64,000 bases of DNA, taken from positions 1,023,534-1,087,533 of the forward strand of contig JAMWFC010000088.1 of NCBI GenBank assembly GCA_027475525.1. The letters are read 5' to 3'. This DNA is from Macrolepiota albuminosa. Lineage: Eukaryota; Basidiomycota; Agaricomycetes; Agaricales; Agaricaceae. Of the stretch, positions 35,101 through 48,208 are shown one piece after another. Position 1 is the first letter of the stretch, and every line of letters starts with the position of its first letter. The notes beneath the pieces were generated by a model. The model was not told where the DNA came from, made no database searches, and saw nothing but the letters and a program-made list of their open reading frames with translations. The position numbers were made by a program, and so were the translations under genes.

Positions 35101-38100
35101 AGACAATGTTAATGATGTTAATGATTATGATCAGCAAAATCTTGCTTTTCAAGAAGATATTGAGTTGATAAATATCCAAGCAGCTTGGAATCAATTAATG
35201 CAAAATCCTTTTGCATACTTTAAAGAACCTATGCAAAATATAAATAATCTTGAAGAGCAAAATTTAAATAATCACAATCCTGCAATACATATACCAAAAG
35301 AACAAAATATATTACAAGAAGTTGAAGTTGAAAATCAACCAATTCAAAAACCAAATCATCAAGGTCAACAAAAAATGCTTTGCTTCTACAAGAAAGACAA
35401 CTTTATATAAATGAACTTGAAAAGCATAATATTAAATCTATAAATATTTTATGTCTACATTGTCAAGCTTTACATTTTGATTCTAAAAAACTTAGTAAAT
35501 CTACTCAAAATAATCCAAAATTTGGCATATGTTGCTTACAAGGTCAAATTGTTTTTCAAGATTTTATAGGTATTTGTAAACATTTTTGAAAACCTGATAT
35601 TTTTATGACTATGACTGCAAATCCAAAGTGGACTGAAATTGAAGAAGCTTTTTCAAAAGAACCTACTATTAATGGAAAAAACCAACTATGACTGCAAATC
35701 CAAAGTGGACTGAAATTGAAGAAGCTTTTTCAAAAGAACCTACTATTAATGGAAAAAACCAAACAGCTGCTGATTGACCTGATATTGTTGCACGTATTTT
35801 TGAACTAAAAAAAAATGCTATTTTAAAAGAACTTAAAGATGGTATTTTTGGAAATGTAGTAGCACATGTGCACACTATTGAATTTCAGAAAAGAGGTTTA
35901 CCACATATGCATATTTTAATATTTCTTCATGAACAGCATAGAATTAGAGATGCAACACAAGTTGATTCTATAGTTTCAGCTCAAATTCCTAATCCAGTTA
36001 CTCAGCCTAAACTTTATAAAATTATTATTACAAATATAGTTCATGGTTCATGTGGAAATATAAAGCCAGATGCTAAATATATGGTAGATAGAAAATATTC
36101 AAAAAGATATCCAAAAGAATTTCAAGAAACAATTCATTTTGGTGACAACAGATATTCTCAATATGCTCAACCTAACAGTGGTCATTATTTTATAAAAAAT
36201 GGTCATCATTATGATAATCATGATGTTGTACCATACAATCCTTATCTTTTAGCAAAATATTAATGTTACATCAATGTTGAAATATATGCTTCAGTTGAAG
36301 CAATCAAATATATTTATAAAGGACATGATCGTACTATATTAGAAATTTCTAGAGAGCCAAATCAAAGAGATGAAATTAAATAATATTTAGATGCTCAATA
36401 TATCTCAGCTTCTGAAGCATGCTGGCATATTTTTGAATTTAATATGCATGCTGAAGAGCCTTCTGTTCATTGTCTTCCTGTACATTTAGAAGATCAACAT
36501 GAAGTTTTTTTACCAAGATAATGAATCTTTGGAAGCTGTTGCTGCTAGAGAAAATTTAGGAAAGACTGCTTTGATTACTTAGTTTGAAACTAATCAAAAA
36601 TTTCCAAGCAATAATATTACTTATCAAAACTTTTCTACAAAATTTGTATATAAAGCAAAAACATGAAGTTGGAAAAATTGGCAAAGAGGATATGCAATTG
36701 GAAGAATGTATTTTGCTTCACCTTCTTAAAGAGAAAGATTTTATTTCTGAATGCTTCTGACTGTTGTAATGAATGCTATATTATAAATTGAATTAAAAAC
36801 AGTTAATGGCATTAAATATAGAACATATAAAGAAGTATATAATGCCCGTGGTCTTTTATAAGATGATGCAGAATGAATTCAATGTTTAGGTGAAGCTGCT
36901 CCAATGCAAATAGGAACAACTCTTTGATTACTTTTTTGTACTATTTTACTTCACTATGTTCCTACTACTTCTGAAGATCTTTGAAATCACCTTAAACAAT
37001 ATATTTGTGATGATTTTCAACACAGATTAGAAAGAATGAGACAATATAGAGATCGGCATTTTAAAGAAGAAACAATATATAATTATAGTCTTTATCTTAT
37101 TAATGAAAAATTAATGTAGTCAGAAAAAAACTTTAAAAGATTTTCCAAATATGCCATTACCTACAGGACCTTCTGAAAATGAAATGTGGAATGATATTCC
37201 TGATAATTGGCTATTATAAGATGAGTTAAGTTATGATGTTGAAGCATTGAAAAGAACTGTTAATGAAAACAAAGCCAAGTTCAATATTGGACAGCCAAAT
37301 GTTTTCAATGCTGTTATAAATTCTGTAAATAACAATTCTGAAAAAATGATCTTTCTTCATAGTGCAGGTGGATGTGGAAAGACTTTTTTTTGCAATACCC
37401 TAGCTGCTGCTATTCGTTCTAATAGAAATGTTGCATTATGTATAGCATCATCTGGAATTGCTGCTTTGCTATTAGAAGGTGGTTGTACTGTGCATTCATG
37501 CTTTAAAATATCAATTCCTGCTATAGATATTTCTGTTGCAAATATTAAACAGGGAATAAATTTACATCAAGTTATAGTATAAACAAAACTTATAATTTGG
37601 AATGAAGTTCTAATGCAACATAAAAATGCTATTGATTCTGTAGATTGTGCTTTAAAAAGATATCTTAAATAATGACAAGCCATTTGGTGGAATTACTATA
37701 GTTTTTGAAGAAGATTTTTGACAAATATTACTAGTCATTCCAAGAGGATTGAGGCAACAGATTATTGCTGCTTCTTTAAGCAAAGGAAGATTGTGGAAGG
37801 AAATTGAAGTATTTTATTTAGTTCAAAATATGCATTTAGAACAAACTCCAGAAAATGTTGCTCATGCAGCTTGGTTATTGGATATTGGTGCAGGAAAAAA
37901 TTTAGGGCTTGGAGAAACAATTCAAATTTCAGAAACAATGATGTGCAATGATAATTCAATTAAAGGATTAATTGCATCTACATATCCTGACATTGCACAT
38001 GTTCATAATGATCAATATTATCTAGATCGAACAATTCTTTCATGTACAAATTCTAATGTAGATAATATCAACTTAAAGGTCCTTAATCAATTTTAAGTGA

Positions 38101-38682
38101 AGAATTGTGGAGTGCAGATTCTGTACACATTAAATCTCATAATAACAATTCATTTTCATCATATTTTATGGAATATTTTAATTCTTTAGCTGCAAGTGGA
38201 TTACCTTTAGCAAAATTAGTTTTAAAAATTGGTGTTCCAGTCATGCTTTTTCGAAATTCTGATCCATCTAAAGGTCTTTGCAATAGAACAAGAATGATAG
38301 TTACAATATTAGTCGCCATGTTTTGCAATGTCGAATTATCAGTGGTTATGCTAAATTTGCAGGATCTTCTGTTTTTATTCTAAGAATTGATGCATCTGAA
38401 GAAGATCTTCCTATTTCATTGCATAGAAGACAATTTCCTATTTGTTTAGCATTTGCTATGACTATAAATAAATCACAAGGCCAATCAGTCAAACATGTTG
38501 GATTGAATCTTCAATCACCAGTTTTTTCACATGGGCAGCTTTATGTGGCACTTTCTCAATATACATCAGATAATTGTATCAACATTATTTTATTACCAGA
38601 AAATACATCACGAAGAACAACTAATATTGTATATCAAGAAATTTTAAGTGTTTACAAATGTAAGTTACTTTCAATAAAATAA
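35101..38682 (+). pseudogene. Helitron 2 Rep-helicase (decayed)
   Basis: Clear homolog of Helitron 1. Order: zinc-binding CLHCQALHFDSKKL (35450), MTMTANPKWTEIEEAF (35605), HUH motif RGLPHMHILIF (35895), VHGSCGN (36040), tyrosine motif YIYKGHDRT (36310), then the Pif1 helicase with Walker A HSAGGCGKTF (37352), RGLRQQIIAASL (37747) and the final motif [19 protein letters not shown] (38463) to VALSQYTS (38545). It has over fifteen internal stops and several indels. Many stops replace Trp, Arg or Gln in Helitron 1, consistent with C-to-T or G-to-A change. The segment between the zinc motif and 35580 is internally deleted (about 1 kb compared with Helitron 1). No introns. Confidence 0.93.
35608..35761. 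repeat. Exact 77-bp tandem duplication
   Basis: 35608-35684 equals 35685-35761, in Helitron 2 coding sequence. Probable assembly overlap. Confidence 0.92.
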
Positions 38683-39646
38683 ACAATATAAACTAATATA
38701 TAAATATTATAGCACCTAATAGAATAAATATAAGAAATAGCTGTTGTTAGAAATATATTATGACAATATATAATATTGAAATTGATTTTATTTATATATA
38801 TTTGAAGTTTTAACCAAACAAAGTGAGGTTGAGGCTGAAATTCAGCACTGAGTTTTCTATATATATTTGAAGCCTTAACCTATACATACTTGGAGCTCTA
38901 ACCGAACGAAGTGAGGTTAGAGTAGAGGCTATGTTGGAGAAGGTTTAAAGGCAAAGCTTCCAATGAAATACTAGCTGCATGCTGAAGTCATGCAGCAAAA
39001 TTGAATTCAAAGCCTTAACCGAACGAAGTGAGGTTAAGGTGGAGGCTGAGTTACTTATACATACTTGGAGCCCTAACCGAGTGAAGTGAGGTTAGGGTGG
39101 AGGCTTAGTTGGGGGGGGGGGGGGGTTTGGGGGCTTCGCCCCCAACGAGATGCTAGCTGTGTGCCGAAGGCACGCGGTGCAGCTCGTCATATTTATACGT
39201 GATCTATCTAGGTGCCTGTCACACCTACGCACAGTAACTGTTAGGCACAGTGCTAGGTACGGACAGTGAACAAAGTCGTTCATAACACTGAGGATGATAC
39301 ACTGCGAGGATTCTAACATTTTCGACTTTTTAGTTCACACAGCTTACGGTTTTCAGTTTATGTGTGTAACTAGGACTTTTCTTAAATATATTATTTTTGT
39401 ATTCCCAGGCCGGCCTATCTCGGGCTCAAACGCGTATCAATATTATAAATTGACTTTCCTAGAAAACTCTCAGTCCTGCAAGTTACGACAACAGTCTATC
39501 TCCCTCCCTCAGTGTATTAGAAGCATAAAATTTGAATATACATGATTACACATGATATCAGGACCGATAGGCTTCGGGCATGTCATGCCTATAATTGCTT
39601 AATGATATCCTGCTGTTGCCCGTAGTTCAGTACCATAACTACGCAA
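38683..39646. other. Helitron 2 3' region and spacer, no gene
   Basis: 38683-39187 is the Helitron 3' untranslated end with family repeats and hairpins. 39188-39646 is unique-looking sequence with no open frame that I can support. It lies downstream of the zinc-finger gene, so it may hold that gene's 3' UTR. Confidence 0.5.
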
Positions 39647-40522
39647 CTATATGATTAGGTTTCTTACAAGAGCTTCAGTTACGCGGGTGCTCAATACGCT
39701 TAACATATCATCCACCTGACGTCTGGTGTAAATGGGGCGGTCTTTTGTCCTTCGTCGATTTCCATCATAAGGTTTGGAGTTTCGCCGTAGACTCGGACGT
39801 ACTTCAAGTTGGGAATGTATCCCGTCTGTCGCTGGTGCGACATCTGATGATACCAACGAGAAAATGGACCCCTGAGCTCAACGAAATAGTGAGTTTTAAG
39901 ACCACAATGAATGTAGAACGTGGAGAGGAACCTACCTCTGAGTCATGGTAAGGTAAGGGGGTTAGCGGTGGGTTTGTCGAAGACGTCCAGAAATGCATCA
40001 ATTGAGGGAACGTCTGATCGATCTCACTAAGTGGAGTCTCTTTGAGGACTTGTGAGATTGAAGGTGTTAGGGTGCCTTCGAGCGGTAGAGAGGGAGTCAA
40101 GTCGTCCGAAGAAGTGGTGGAGAATCCAAGATGGCTTTGTAACCTGGTAATAGCTTGTGAAAGATATTCTGGTGGACCATTTCTTGTCTCTTCCGCGCAA
40201 GTAAGGATATGTATATGAAATTCGTCGCTAGATACGCGTTATGGGTCTTTACACATTGCGTAGCGACATAAGCATGGGCATACCTATGAGAAAACTCTTG
40301 ACCGCAAACAGTGCATTTGAAAGGCATGCTTCGTGTATCTGATTTACTCGGATGAGTTGAAAATCATTGTAAGGAGTCATAAATATTACGAATAGCGTAG
40401 TGTCTCCGTAAGTTGAATCGCCTGGTGAACGGCGCTTGACATTGTGGGCAGTGGTATGCTCCGTCGTCCGGGTTTCGAACGAGATTATCCAAATTCAGTT
40501 GCTCAAAGTTCGGCGAGGACAT
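39647..40522 (-). CDS. C2H2 zinc-finger protein (host gene, several exons)
   Basis: Starts at 40522 (MSSPNFEQLNLDNL). Exon 1 encodes the first half of a finger, CPQCQAPFTRRFNLRRHYAI. An intron with GTAATATT donor and AAATCAG acceptor follows; splicing completes the finger as C-x2-C-x12-H-x3-H and leads to a linker plus a second CxxC (MPFKCTVCGQEF). A later exon ends ...LTPLPYHDSE at 39936, and a 64-nt intron (39872-39935, GTAGGT..CTCAG) joins it to GSIFSLVSSDVAPATDG; stop at 39647. The join between the second finger and the Ser/Thr/Pro-rich exon is unresolved. A likely nuclear DNA-binding protein; targets unknown. Confidence 0.65.
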
Positions 40523-42954
40523 TCTTGTTGATCAAGTCTCTCGCACTTGCCTGCTTTTTATGGTCAATGAATGCCCTCTCCACAGCCGAAACTCCAGGCC
40601 TTGTCAGAACCAGTGCCGTTAAGGTCTGGACCATGTCCGGGTAAGAATGGTCCCATGCACACTTTGGTCTTCCCTCAATTATCCGTACAATGGGTTCTCA
40701 GGACCCCAGGAGCCTTGCCATACGGGATCGACATCATATTGCAGATGTCAGCATTTACACGACATGGTTTGAGTACTTTGTGTGTAGCCGCTGGATGCTT
40801 CTTCTCTCCTGCTTGGTTATAACATGGAAAGTGGAAAAAAGAACTCGACGTAGCTGATATCTATAAAGTCTTTGAAACGACTTGACAAGGTCGGACACTG
40901 TGGACCTCTGTTGCACGGTGAAGGACATTGCATGCATTCCATGAATGATAATTTTTCGACAAAGGGTGGATCACTTGCGCAATATGTCATTTAGATTACC
41001 TATCCAAAAATGGAAATTGTATTGTTTGCCAAAAGCTTGGCAATACAGGGCCGAAACTTTAACTTATGACAGTACTTAAAACTTCGTGGCCTTACGTCGG
41101 TGTTGCTATCCTTTACTAATTCCGAGGTCTCGCTTGACTGGAACATCTCCCCTTACTTTTGTCCCCTTTTGCTTTTCGATGCCACATGATATCATGCTAT
41201 CATGCGCCTTTTACCCTGCTTGGTTCGAGACTGAGAGCTCGGGCGAGGTTCGCGGGAAAGAAACGGCTCGGCTAATCATATACTGTGTCTGTACTGCCAT
41301 ACAAATGTTAATTTTGGAAACGTCACGTCACTCTCACAAACTGAAACAAGGTGCACAAAGCAATCAGAGATATGGTGTAAACTTGGAAAAATGGCAAGCT
41401 ACTCAGGGTATTGAGATGTCTTAAAATGTCTCAAAAATGAGGATGTGAGTTTTTGGTGACAAAATCTTATGTTGAGCCTAACAGTATCCACCCCCTCCAC
41501 CCATAGCAGTCAAGTCAACCTCCCTACATGCCAAAAAACACACAATCTTAACCCTTGTCACTTGATGCCATAAAGCTTCTTCTGTAGCTCTGGTTGCCTA
41601 GAGCCTTATGAGTGCCCCCCTGCCTGAGTCCGTAGATCCCTTCTGATCATTCAAAACGACCCAGTGTGCCATGCGTGTTATAAGAACTTGGCATCACCAG
41701 TGGAGCTTCGGAGTGTTCATTAACCAAATGCAAAATGATTTTTTTTAGTTACCGAACAACCGATGGAACTCTGATTTGTTTTCTGTCAGTGTGAGTATTG
41801 CATAACATGCTCATCCCCTTCTCAACGTAAGATTTGAATCCGGGGTCCTCTCACCCGACCGACCCGGACTAAGGGCGCCGGTCGCTATTGTACTTTGAAG
41901 GAAAGTTTCTTTCTCTCTTGATTATTAAGAAAATGACTCAGGCAGAAAGGGAAAGAAATATACCAAGCTTCGAAACTTAAAGGCCGTTGACTTGCTACAT
42001 GGGATAGAAATTCGTCCGTTGTTTCCTGGAGGTCTAGATGATCAAAATGACGACCATTAAACAGCACAAGATCAAATCAGTCATCTCTACTGAGCAGGTA
42101 GAAAATGTCCTCACGGCGAATGTGTACATCATCTCGAATATAATGAATGTTTATTGCTATGATATCACATCAGCTTGTGTTGCACGGAATGAAACATGAT
42201 AGATCTGTATTCGAGTACGAACGCAAACCATATGATAAGCGGGGGATGATACTGAGTAATGGAAGCATTCTTACGTTCGTTGCTCCCTACCGAAATTTCT
42301 GATACAACTAGCAATTTTTGGCGTTCTAAGCTTCTCTATTTTTCCCGATTTGTTCTGGGCAAGAGATCATTCCTGTTGTTGAAACCAACTGACTGCCACG
42401 GAAGAAATAGCCTTACTAGTAGCATAGGTCCAGGCCGCTTTTACATCATCCGGCAAACCCATCAAATAGGTCTCATTAAGCTACCGATAGACCAAGTACG
42501 TTACACTCCATTCAATTGTCGATAAACGATGCTCTTCAAACAGCGCAAAACACTAAGAACAAATCTCTTGGCACTCGTAAATCCATATATCTTATACCCA
42601 AGTTATACCACATCCGAAATAATTGAAAAAGTCTGAACCCCATCGGAATCGACGCGGATTTATGAGTGCTGTTGAGTGAATTCAATCTTATTCAAAGTTT
42701 CAAAGTTCTGAAAGCTATTGAACCATTGGCTGCGGCACTGCGGGAATCTAACCTAAATGGCTATAATTATTTTCTCACACTCACCTTTCTAGCGAGGCGT
42801 TTCGGCCGTCATACTATGATGTCACTTTACTATCATATACACGTATGTTTTATTTACTTCATGTAAGCTGAGGCTACGTGCCCCGCCGGCTAGCCCAGCG
42901 TGAGATAAGGCGGGTTGACTTATAAGGACATCACCCCTCTTTCCTTTTCCAGCA
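40523..42954. other. Region without a recognised gene
   Basis: About 2.4 kb of mixed-composition sequence. Open frames are short, overlap on both strands and show no domain. Immediately upstream of the zinc-finger gene (40523-41100) it may contain that gene's promoter. No LTR pair, terminal inverted repeat or tRNA was found. Confidence 0.5.
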
Positions 42955-44891
42955 ATTAAGTCTATCTATTCGTGTGCAATATGAGACACTCTTCCGTTTG
43001 TTTTCACACTTGACATAAGATCTCTTCAGGTAAATGCATGAGATCAAGAGAAAAGCGATTGGGAACTGGTATTGACAGTTCTGGGACAAGGCCACTGAGA
43101 ATGCTAGGCTTGCTGAGTCCAGTAGCTTTTCGATTCTATTCATAAGTAGCTTGATCTTTAGATGTAACTAGTTTATAAATATTTTCTCTGTAAACATTGA
43201 TACCAGGAATCTCAAGCTCTCGGATGTTGATGTCTGGGTGATTGCAATCTTGCATAGTATAATTATTGGGCCTAAGATGAGCAGCAAAGTAGTGTCCACT
43301 ATTGGGCTTATGTCGACCTTTCATTTCACAACCAAGTCTACAGCCTTGTGCTCCATGGTGTCCAACACGGCCATCCAATTCAGTAATGCCAACTGCATCA
43401 GCTGTAGCCAAAGCAAAAATAATGTGTGATTTGATAATACTCTGTGTTTTTGCATCCCAGACTGCAAGACCTTGTTGATTATTTTCACATTGTAAAGTAG
43501 CAAGATGATAGAAAGGCCAAAAAGTATATGAATTCATGATTTTGGGTTTGTTTGGGCCAGGAATAATATGAGATGGAAGCCATTTCTTTTCTTTGAAGTG
43601 TAGATCAGGTGAGTAATTTTCAATTTTCCAGCCAGCAATCCAAGTATCTGATTTTTTCTTTTCATAAAGCTGAACACCATCAATTGAAAATGAAATCATA
43701 GTATCTTTGCTAGTAAGTTGAAGATTATTATGGAGAGCAATAAACTCATTGCCACAGAAAATATCATCATAAATCATAGTACTATCATTTTCATTTTCTT
43801 GAATTTTATTGATTAGCTGAAAAACTTTTTGAATTTTTGATCAAGATAGCACATTTCCTGAGCTCCTTCAATAGATCAATGCAAAGTTTGAATTTGAGGT
43901 CCAAGAAGAAAAGTATATGCTTGTTGTCGAGGTACTTTTTTACCATATTTTTCAAGCAGCTCAACATTATACCATGGCTCATGACAAATGCTGCAAGCAT
44001 CAAGTTCAGCAAGAGGTCCAGTAAAAGCATGGCAAGAATTAATGCACATATCATCCATAATAGGAATAATGCCAGTAGCATTGACAATAAGCTGCTTGAC
44101 TTTATAAAATGTGAGAATTTTGCTTTCAGAATAGCACCGGAGAATAGCAGCACGACATTGATTATATGAAGCTTCACTAGAATTGGTTGCAGTGAATATT
44201 TCAAGTGAAAGCTTGTCATCAGGACTAGTGATATCAACAGGCCCTTCAACAGGATTCCTAAGATTATGCAAAGTCTCCTTATTAAGTTTATCATTGTCCA
44301 AAGTTGCTTTTTTAATCAAGTAGCTATATTGTTGAGAAATATGGAGACTTTCAATGTGAATATCAGGCTGCTGCTCAGTTTTTTCTATAGCATTGTCTCC
44401 AAGATCCTCCAAGCCTAGTTCAGCTCTTTCAGTGTCAAGAGCTTGGACTTCAAAATCAAAATCATGTCCAGCTGCAGATAATTCTACTCCAATGACAGTA
44501 GTGTCCACATCCATTTCATTTAAATCTTGTTGCTGGAGTAAATCAAAATGAGGTTGATGCAATTCAGCATCCTCCATCATAGTTTCATAATCACTAATCT
44601 GTAATTGATATAAAATGTGCTGTATATAACACAAAAATGCTATTCACATACCATGTGCAGTCGCTTCCTTGATTCTAATTCTACTTCATCACTGTCAGTA
44701 TCCTGATCAGAATGTGCCAAGTGGCTAGATGCCTGTATTTGATTGACAGTGCCCTGTTGATTGTGGATAAAGTCATCATAGAAATATGTGTTGAATGGCT
44801 GGTGCCTAGGACAATCTCTGTGCCTTCAAAAAGTGGTAGAAGACACTTCAGCACCACAGCAGACATTGCAGTCACAAGATCTCTTAGACAT
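42955..44891 (-). pseudogene. Plavaka-type (CACTA superfamily) transposase, truncated
   Basis: Starts MSKRSCDCNVCCGAEV at 44891. An in-frame TGA lies shortly after (near 44830), and a 53-nt intron (44599-44651, GTATGTG..TTACAG) follows. Then come an acidic region, the cysteine segment NSCHAFTGPLAELDACSICH (about 43945-44040) and the transposase core ISFSIDGVQLYEKKKSDTWI with IIPGPNKPKIMNS (about 43540-43700). A frameshift near 43136 leads into GLSKPSILSGLVPELSIPVP and LDLMHLPEEI, after which homology stops near 43000. The C-terminal third of the usual transposase is missing, so the copy is dead. Confidence 0.88.
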
Positions 44892-45101
44892 GATGAGAGA
44901 GGATGTGTTGGGGAGAAGCAAGAAGAGGTGGGAAACATGTTGCGCTCCACTGCCAGCATGCAGTTATAATTGAATCTAAATTTAGTGTGTCTGGGTTTTT
45001 GGCAGAATGTCAGCCTGAACCAGACCGTATCAGAAATTGTAACTATTTTCAGATTGCTTTGGATCTTCCCAGAGCCAAATTTCACTGGGGGTGAGGTGTC
45101 A

Positions 45102-48100
45102 CTAGTTGATGCAGGGGTTGGTGTTCTGGAGCCAGGGAAGCCCCAGGATCAGGGGTGCAGAGGGGTGGAGTTTGGTTACCAGCATCTGGAGAGTGTGAGT
45201 TTGTCCGTTGGCGAAGGTAACAGGCATATGCACAAAATGAGTGATATCTCTGGCCACAGAGGCATCTCCATTGAAGAGGCAAAGTTGGATGGGGATCAGG
45301 AGTTGTTGGGCAGGTTCCAGGATGAAGGAGGACCAGGCCTTGTCGATAAAGTTGTCTATGGTGCCACTATCAACAAGAGTGTTGAGGGGGTCTCCATAGG
45401 GGGTGATGCGGGTTTTCAGGAGGAGGGAGTGCAAGGAGTATGAGGGTTGGTAAGCTATGAGGGTGTCCTGTATGAGTGTTATTGAGCGTAGGTGGGAGAC
45501 CAGGACAGAGAAGACATCGGAGTCAATTCCATGATTTAGTGCATCTTCCAGGTCTAAATCGCCAGGTTGTTTTCTGAGTACTCGTAGGTGGTGTCCCATG
45601 GTCTGTCGTTGGGGGCACTCAGAGATGAAGTGGTCTTTCTCACTGTAGAGTATGCAGGCACCCTCCCTTCTCTGCCGATTCTGCACATCCTTCAGGACCT
45701 TGATCTAAGGCCTTCCCTTCTTCTGAAGTTGGCTGGCCTGGAAGGCCTCTTTGTCCTGTTTGTTGGGAAGTTCAGGATTGTCCAGGTCTTCTAGGAACTT
45801 GTCGGGGTGCAGGCTGCTGCCAGAATTGTTGACGGCCATGGCAGCATTGAGCTGGGCCTGGGGGTGGGCGCCACTGCCAGGGTTAGCGTTGGGGAAACCA
45901 CAACTTACTGGGGGGCAGCCGCTGGAGAAAGGGGGTGGGCTGGGGTTCTGAGTTGGGGGATTAGGGGGTTCTCCAGAGAACCAGGACAGGCCACCTCATG
46001 GATTCCAAAAGGCCTGGGAGTTTGAGTATTCACTGTGATCTTCCTAGTAGCATTGGTTGATTTGCATGATGAGGGCCTTGTATCCGTCATAGGAAGGTGG
46101 TTTCAGGGTGAGTCAGAGGACATCCTTGATGCGTTGTGGCAGTGCATGGCAGAGGGCATACCAGAGAGCACTATAATTCCAGCCTGTCTTGTAAGCTTCC
46201 TTCCCAAAATGTATGATAAAGTGGTGAAGTGTTCTTTGGAATACATCCAGAGGTTGAAAAGGTTGTCCTTGGCCTTGGCCATGGTGTCATAGATTCCGAA
46301 CTTCCCAGAGAATTCATTGACAAAGGCTTGCCATCAGAAGAGTGCTGGGTTGTTGGGGTCGAACTGGATGAGGGCTGTGTAGTGGTTAAAGGCAATCTCC
46401 TGGAGGTACAAGGCAGCAAAGGCCATCCTGGAGCTGTCAACCTGAAACGTGAGTGGCTTTGCCTGAAACATATTAAGACATTGAGTTAGGAATATACACC
46501 ATTTCTGGAGGTCCCAGCTCATAAACACATTGGGTTTCTGAATATCCAGGCATCCTTCACAGACAAGGGTGTCACAGGTGTCATCTGGTCCTGCTGCGTT
46601 ATGGGGAGGGGGTTCTGCGTTGTAGTAGTAATAATAGTGGTTACCCCCCCTCCTTGAGGAGGAAAGGCACTGAGAGTGGGGCCCCACCTTCCTGGAGGAC
46701 CTCCTCCAGGTGGCTCACCTGGGGGTCCATGGCCTGGAGGTCTGTTGTTCCAAGGGGGGTCGTTTCTGTTGGGAGGAGGTCCAGGTCTCCATGCAGGAGG
46801 TGGTGGGCCAGGGGTTCATCCTCAGGGATTGACTGGTGGTGGCAGAGGCGGTTGGGGAGGGTTTAGCGATTCCAGGTCAATCTGTGGCAGGCTGGGTGCT
46901 GGGTCAGGTGCCAGGTTGCATGGGGGGCATTCAACTCAGGAGGGTCGAGCTTGCATTGGGGGCCATGGGGGATTCCATAGATCGAAGTGGGGTGGGGGGT
47001 CACGATGGAAGGTTGGCTCAGGAGGGGCCAGGGCAGTCGTGGGTGGCAGTGCCAGAGTCGTTGCGGGTGCAGGGCATCATTCATTGTCACCTCAAGTGAG
47101 CTCGTCAATGTAGCACAGCGTGTCATCCGTACTAGGGATGTTGGCCCAGGGTCTCCCAGAGGTTGCTGGAGGTGGGGGTTGGGTATTGTCCATTAATGGG
47201 AGCAGTTCCAGGGGCTTCTAGGGCTGTCCCCAGGTCTTGAAGGTGCCAGGAATGGAGTTAGCTCTACGGCGAGTCAATAAGCCTACTGTGCAGGCAGCAG
47301 GCTAATTGAATAGCCCTCCTGTCAGGTTGAGAGACTGGAGGATGGCCGAGGCATTCTGCTGCTTTTCCCATTGTTGTTGCTCTGGAGTTGGGACCGTGGG
47401 GGCTGCTGGGGTCAGTTCTGGAGGTTCCCATTGGATGTGAATTGAGTAACTGGGGTCTGCAGGGTTGTTGAGGGGTCGAGAGGAGGGGGATGTGTGGACT
47501 TTGTCAAACAGTTGCTGCAGCTCCTCGTAGAGGATTGTGTTGCACCTGTACTTTACCATAGCCTGTTCCGGGAGTTCTCCTTGAGTGGGTCGATCTTTGA
47601 ATTTGACCAAGCAATGGGCCCAGCCCTTCAGGGTGCCTTTAAAGTCATCATGTCCAAATTCTATGAGTAACGCCCTTGTCTGCTGCATGAAATTCTCTGG
47701 TGAGATCCTGAGCGAGCAGAGCACCTTATCTTGTTGATGTTCATACTCCTTGAAGTGTCGTTGTCCCATTGGCAATAGAAGGGTCTGTGCAGATGGGGTG
47801 GTGGTCAGATAGTGTTGAGGGGGGTAGTTGTGGTTGGGAGGTCTGCAGGGTTGGGGGGCAGGGCATTGATAACCATAATTGGGTGGGGGCAAAGGGACCC
47901 TCGCTAGGAGGGATCAGGCAAGGTCCACTAAGAATGGGTAGGGTCTCCAGTAGACCCCTAGAGATGCTCCAGTATAAGAGGGCCTCCACAGATCAGGCCA
48001 TGGCTAGGCTGGGTGGAGAGGCCCAGCTGGCTAAGGGCCCCAGGTCATAGAGGGACAGATCAGGGGCCCAGTGGTGGTGGAGGCGTTGGGGTTTGTATGG

Positions 48101-48208
48101 GAGAGGTGGGTAGATGGGGTGGGGAATCTGTGCAGAGTAGTGGTCAGGGACCAGACATTCATAAGGGTCAGTCTGGTAACCCATGGGGTGATAGGTGTGA
48201 GTATACGT
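45102..48208 (-). pseudogene. Ty3/Gypsy gag and protease (decayed)
   Basis: Downstream of the LTR at 48209-49277. The leader ORF (MGYQTDPYECLVP, 48183) is Pro-rich. A second open part (47302-47892) contains RHFKEYEHQQDKVLCSLRIS and a Pro-rich tail. The retrotransposon gag domain is in 46000-46700 (PNNPALF, WNYSALWYALCHALPQRIKD, YKALIMQINQCY) with several stops. A degenerate knuckle (CILYSEKDHFISECP; second Cys is Tyr) lies near 45640. The protease active site LVDSGTIDNFID is near 45340 and LILGLPWLQNTNP near 45125. RT and later domains are absent, so the element is truncated near 45090, next to the Plavaka fragment. Confidence 0.82.

Larger units (their letters stand above)
35101..39187 (+). 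mobile_element. Helitron 2, right part
   Basis: Resumes the Helitron interrupted at 20137. Coding relics run to 38682. The 3' region (38800-39187) carries the family repeats (CGAACGAAGTGAGGTTA), a 13-G run (39113-39125), the hairpin TGGGGGCTTCGCCCCCA and a second stem (GTGCCGAAGGCAC) ending GCAGCTCG near 39187. The exact last base is uncertain. Confidence 0.85.

Noticed and set aside
35101..38682. Alternative genetic code with TGA as Trp
   Set aside because: TAA and TAG stops are also frequent in the same copy, and TGA replaces Arg as well as Trp. Mutation explains it.
41815..41890. tRNA-like sequence (GATTTGAATCCGGGG)
   Set aside because: The TTCAAAT loop is present on the minus strand, but the stems around it do not pair and no acceptor stem forms.
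46654..47113. Plus-strand Gly-rich open frames at 46654-47113
   Set aside because: They are complements of the Pro-rich gag on the minus strand and have no independent support.
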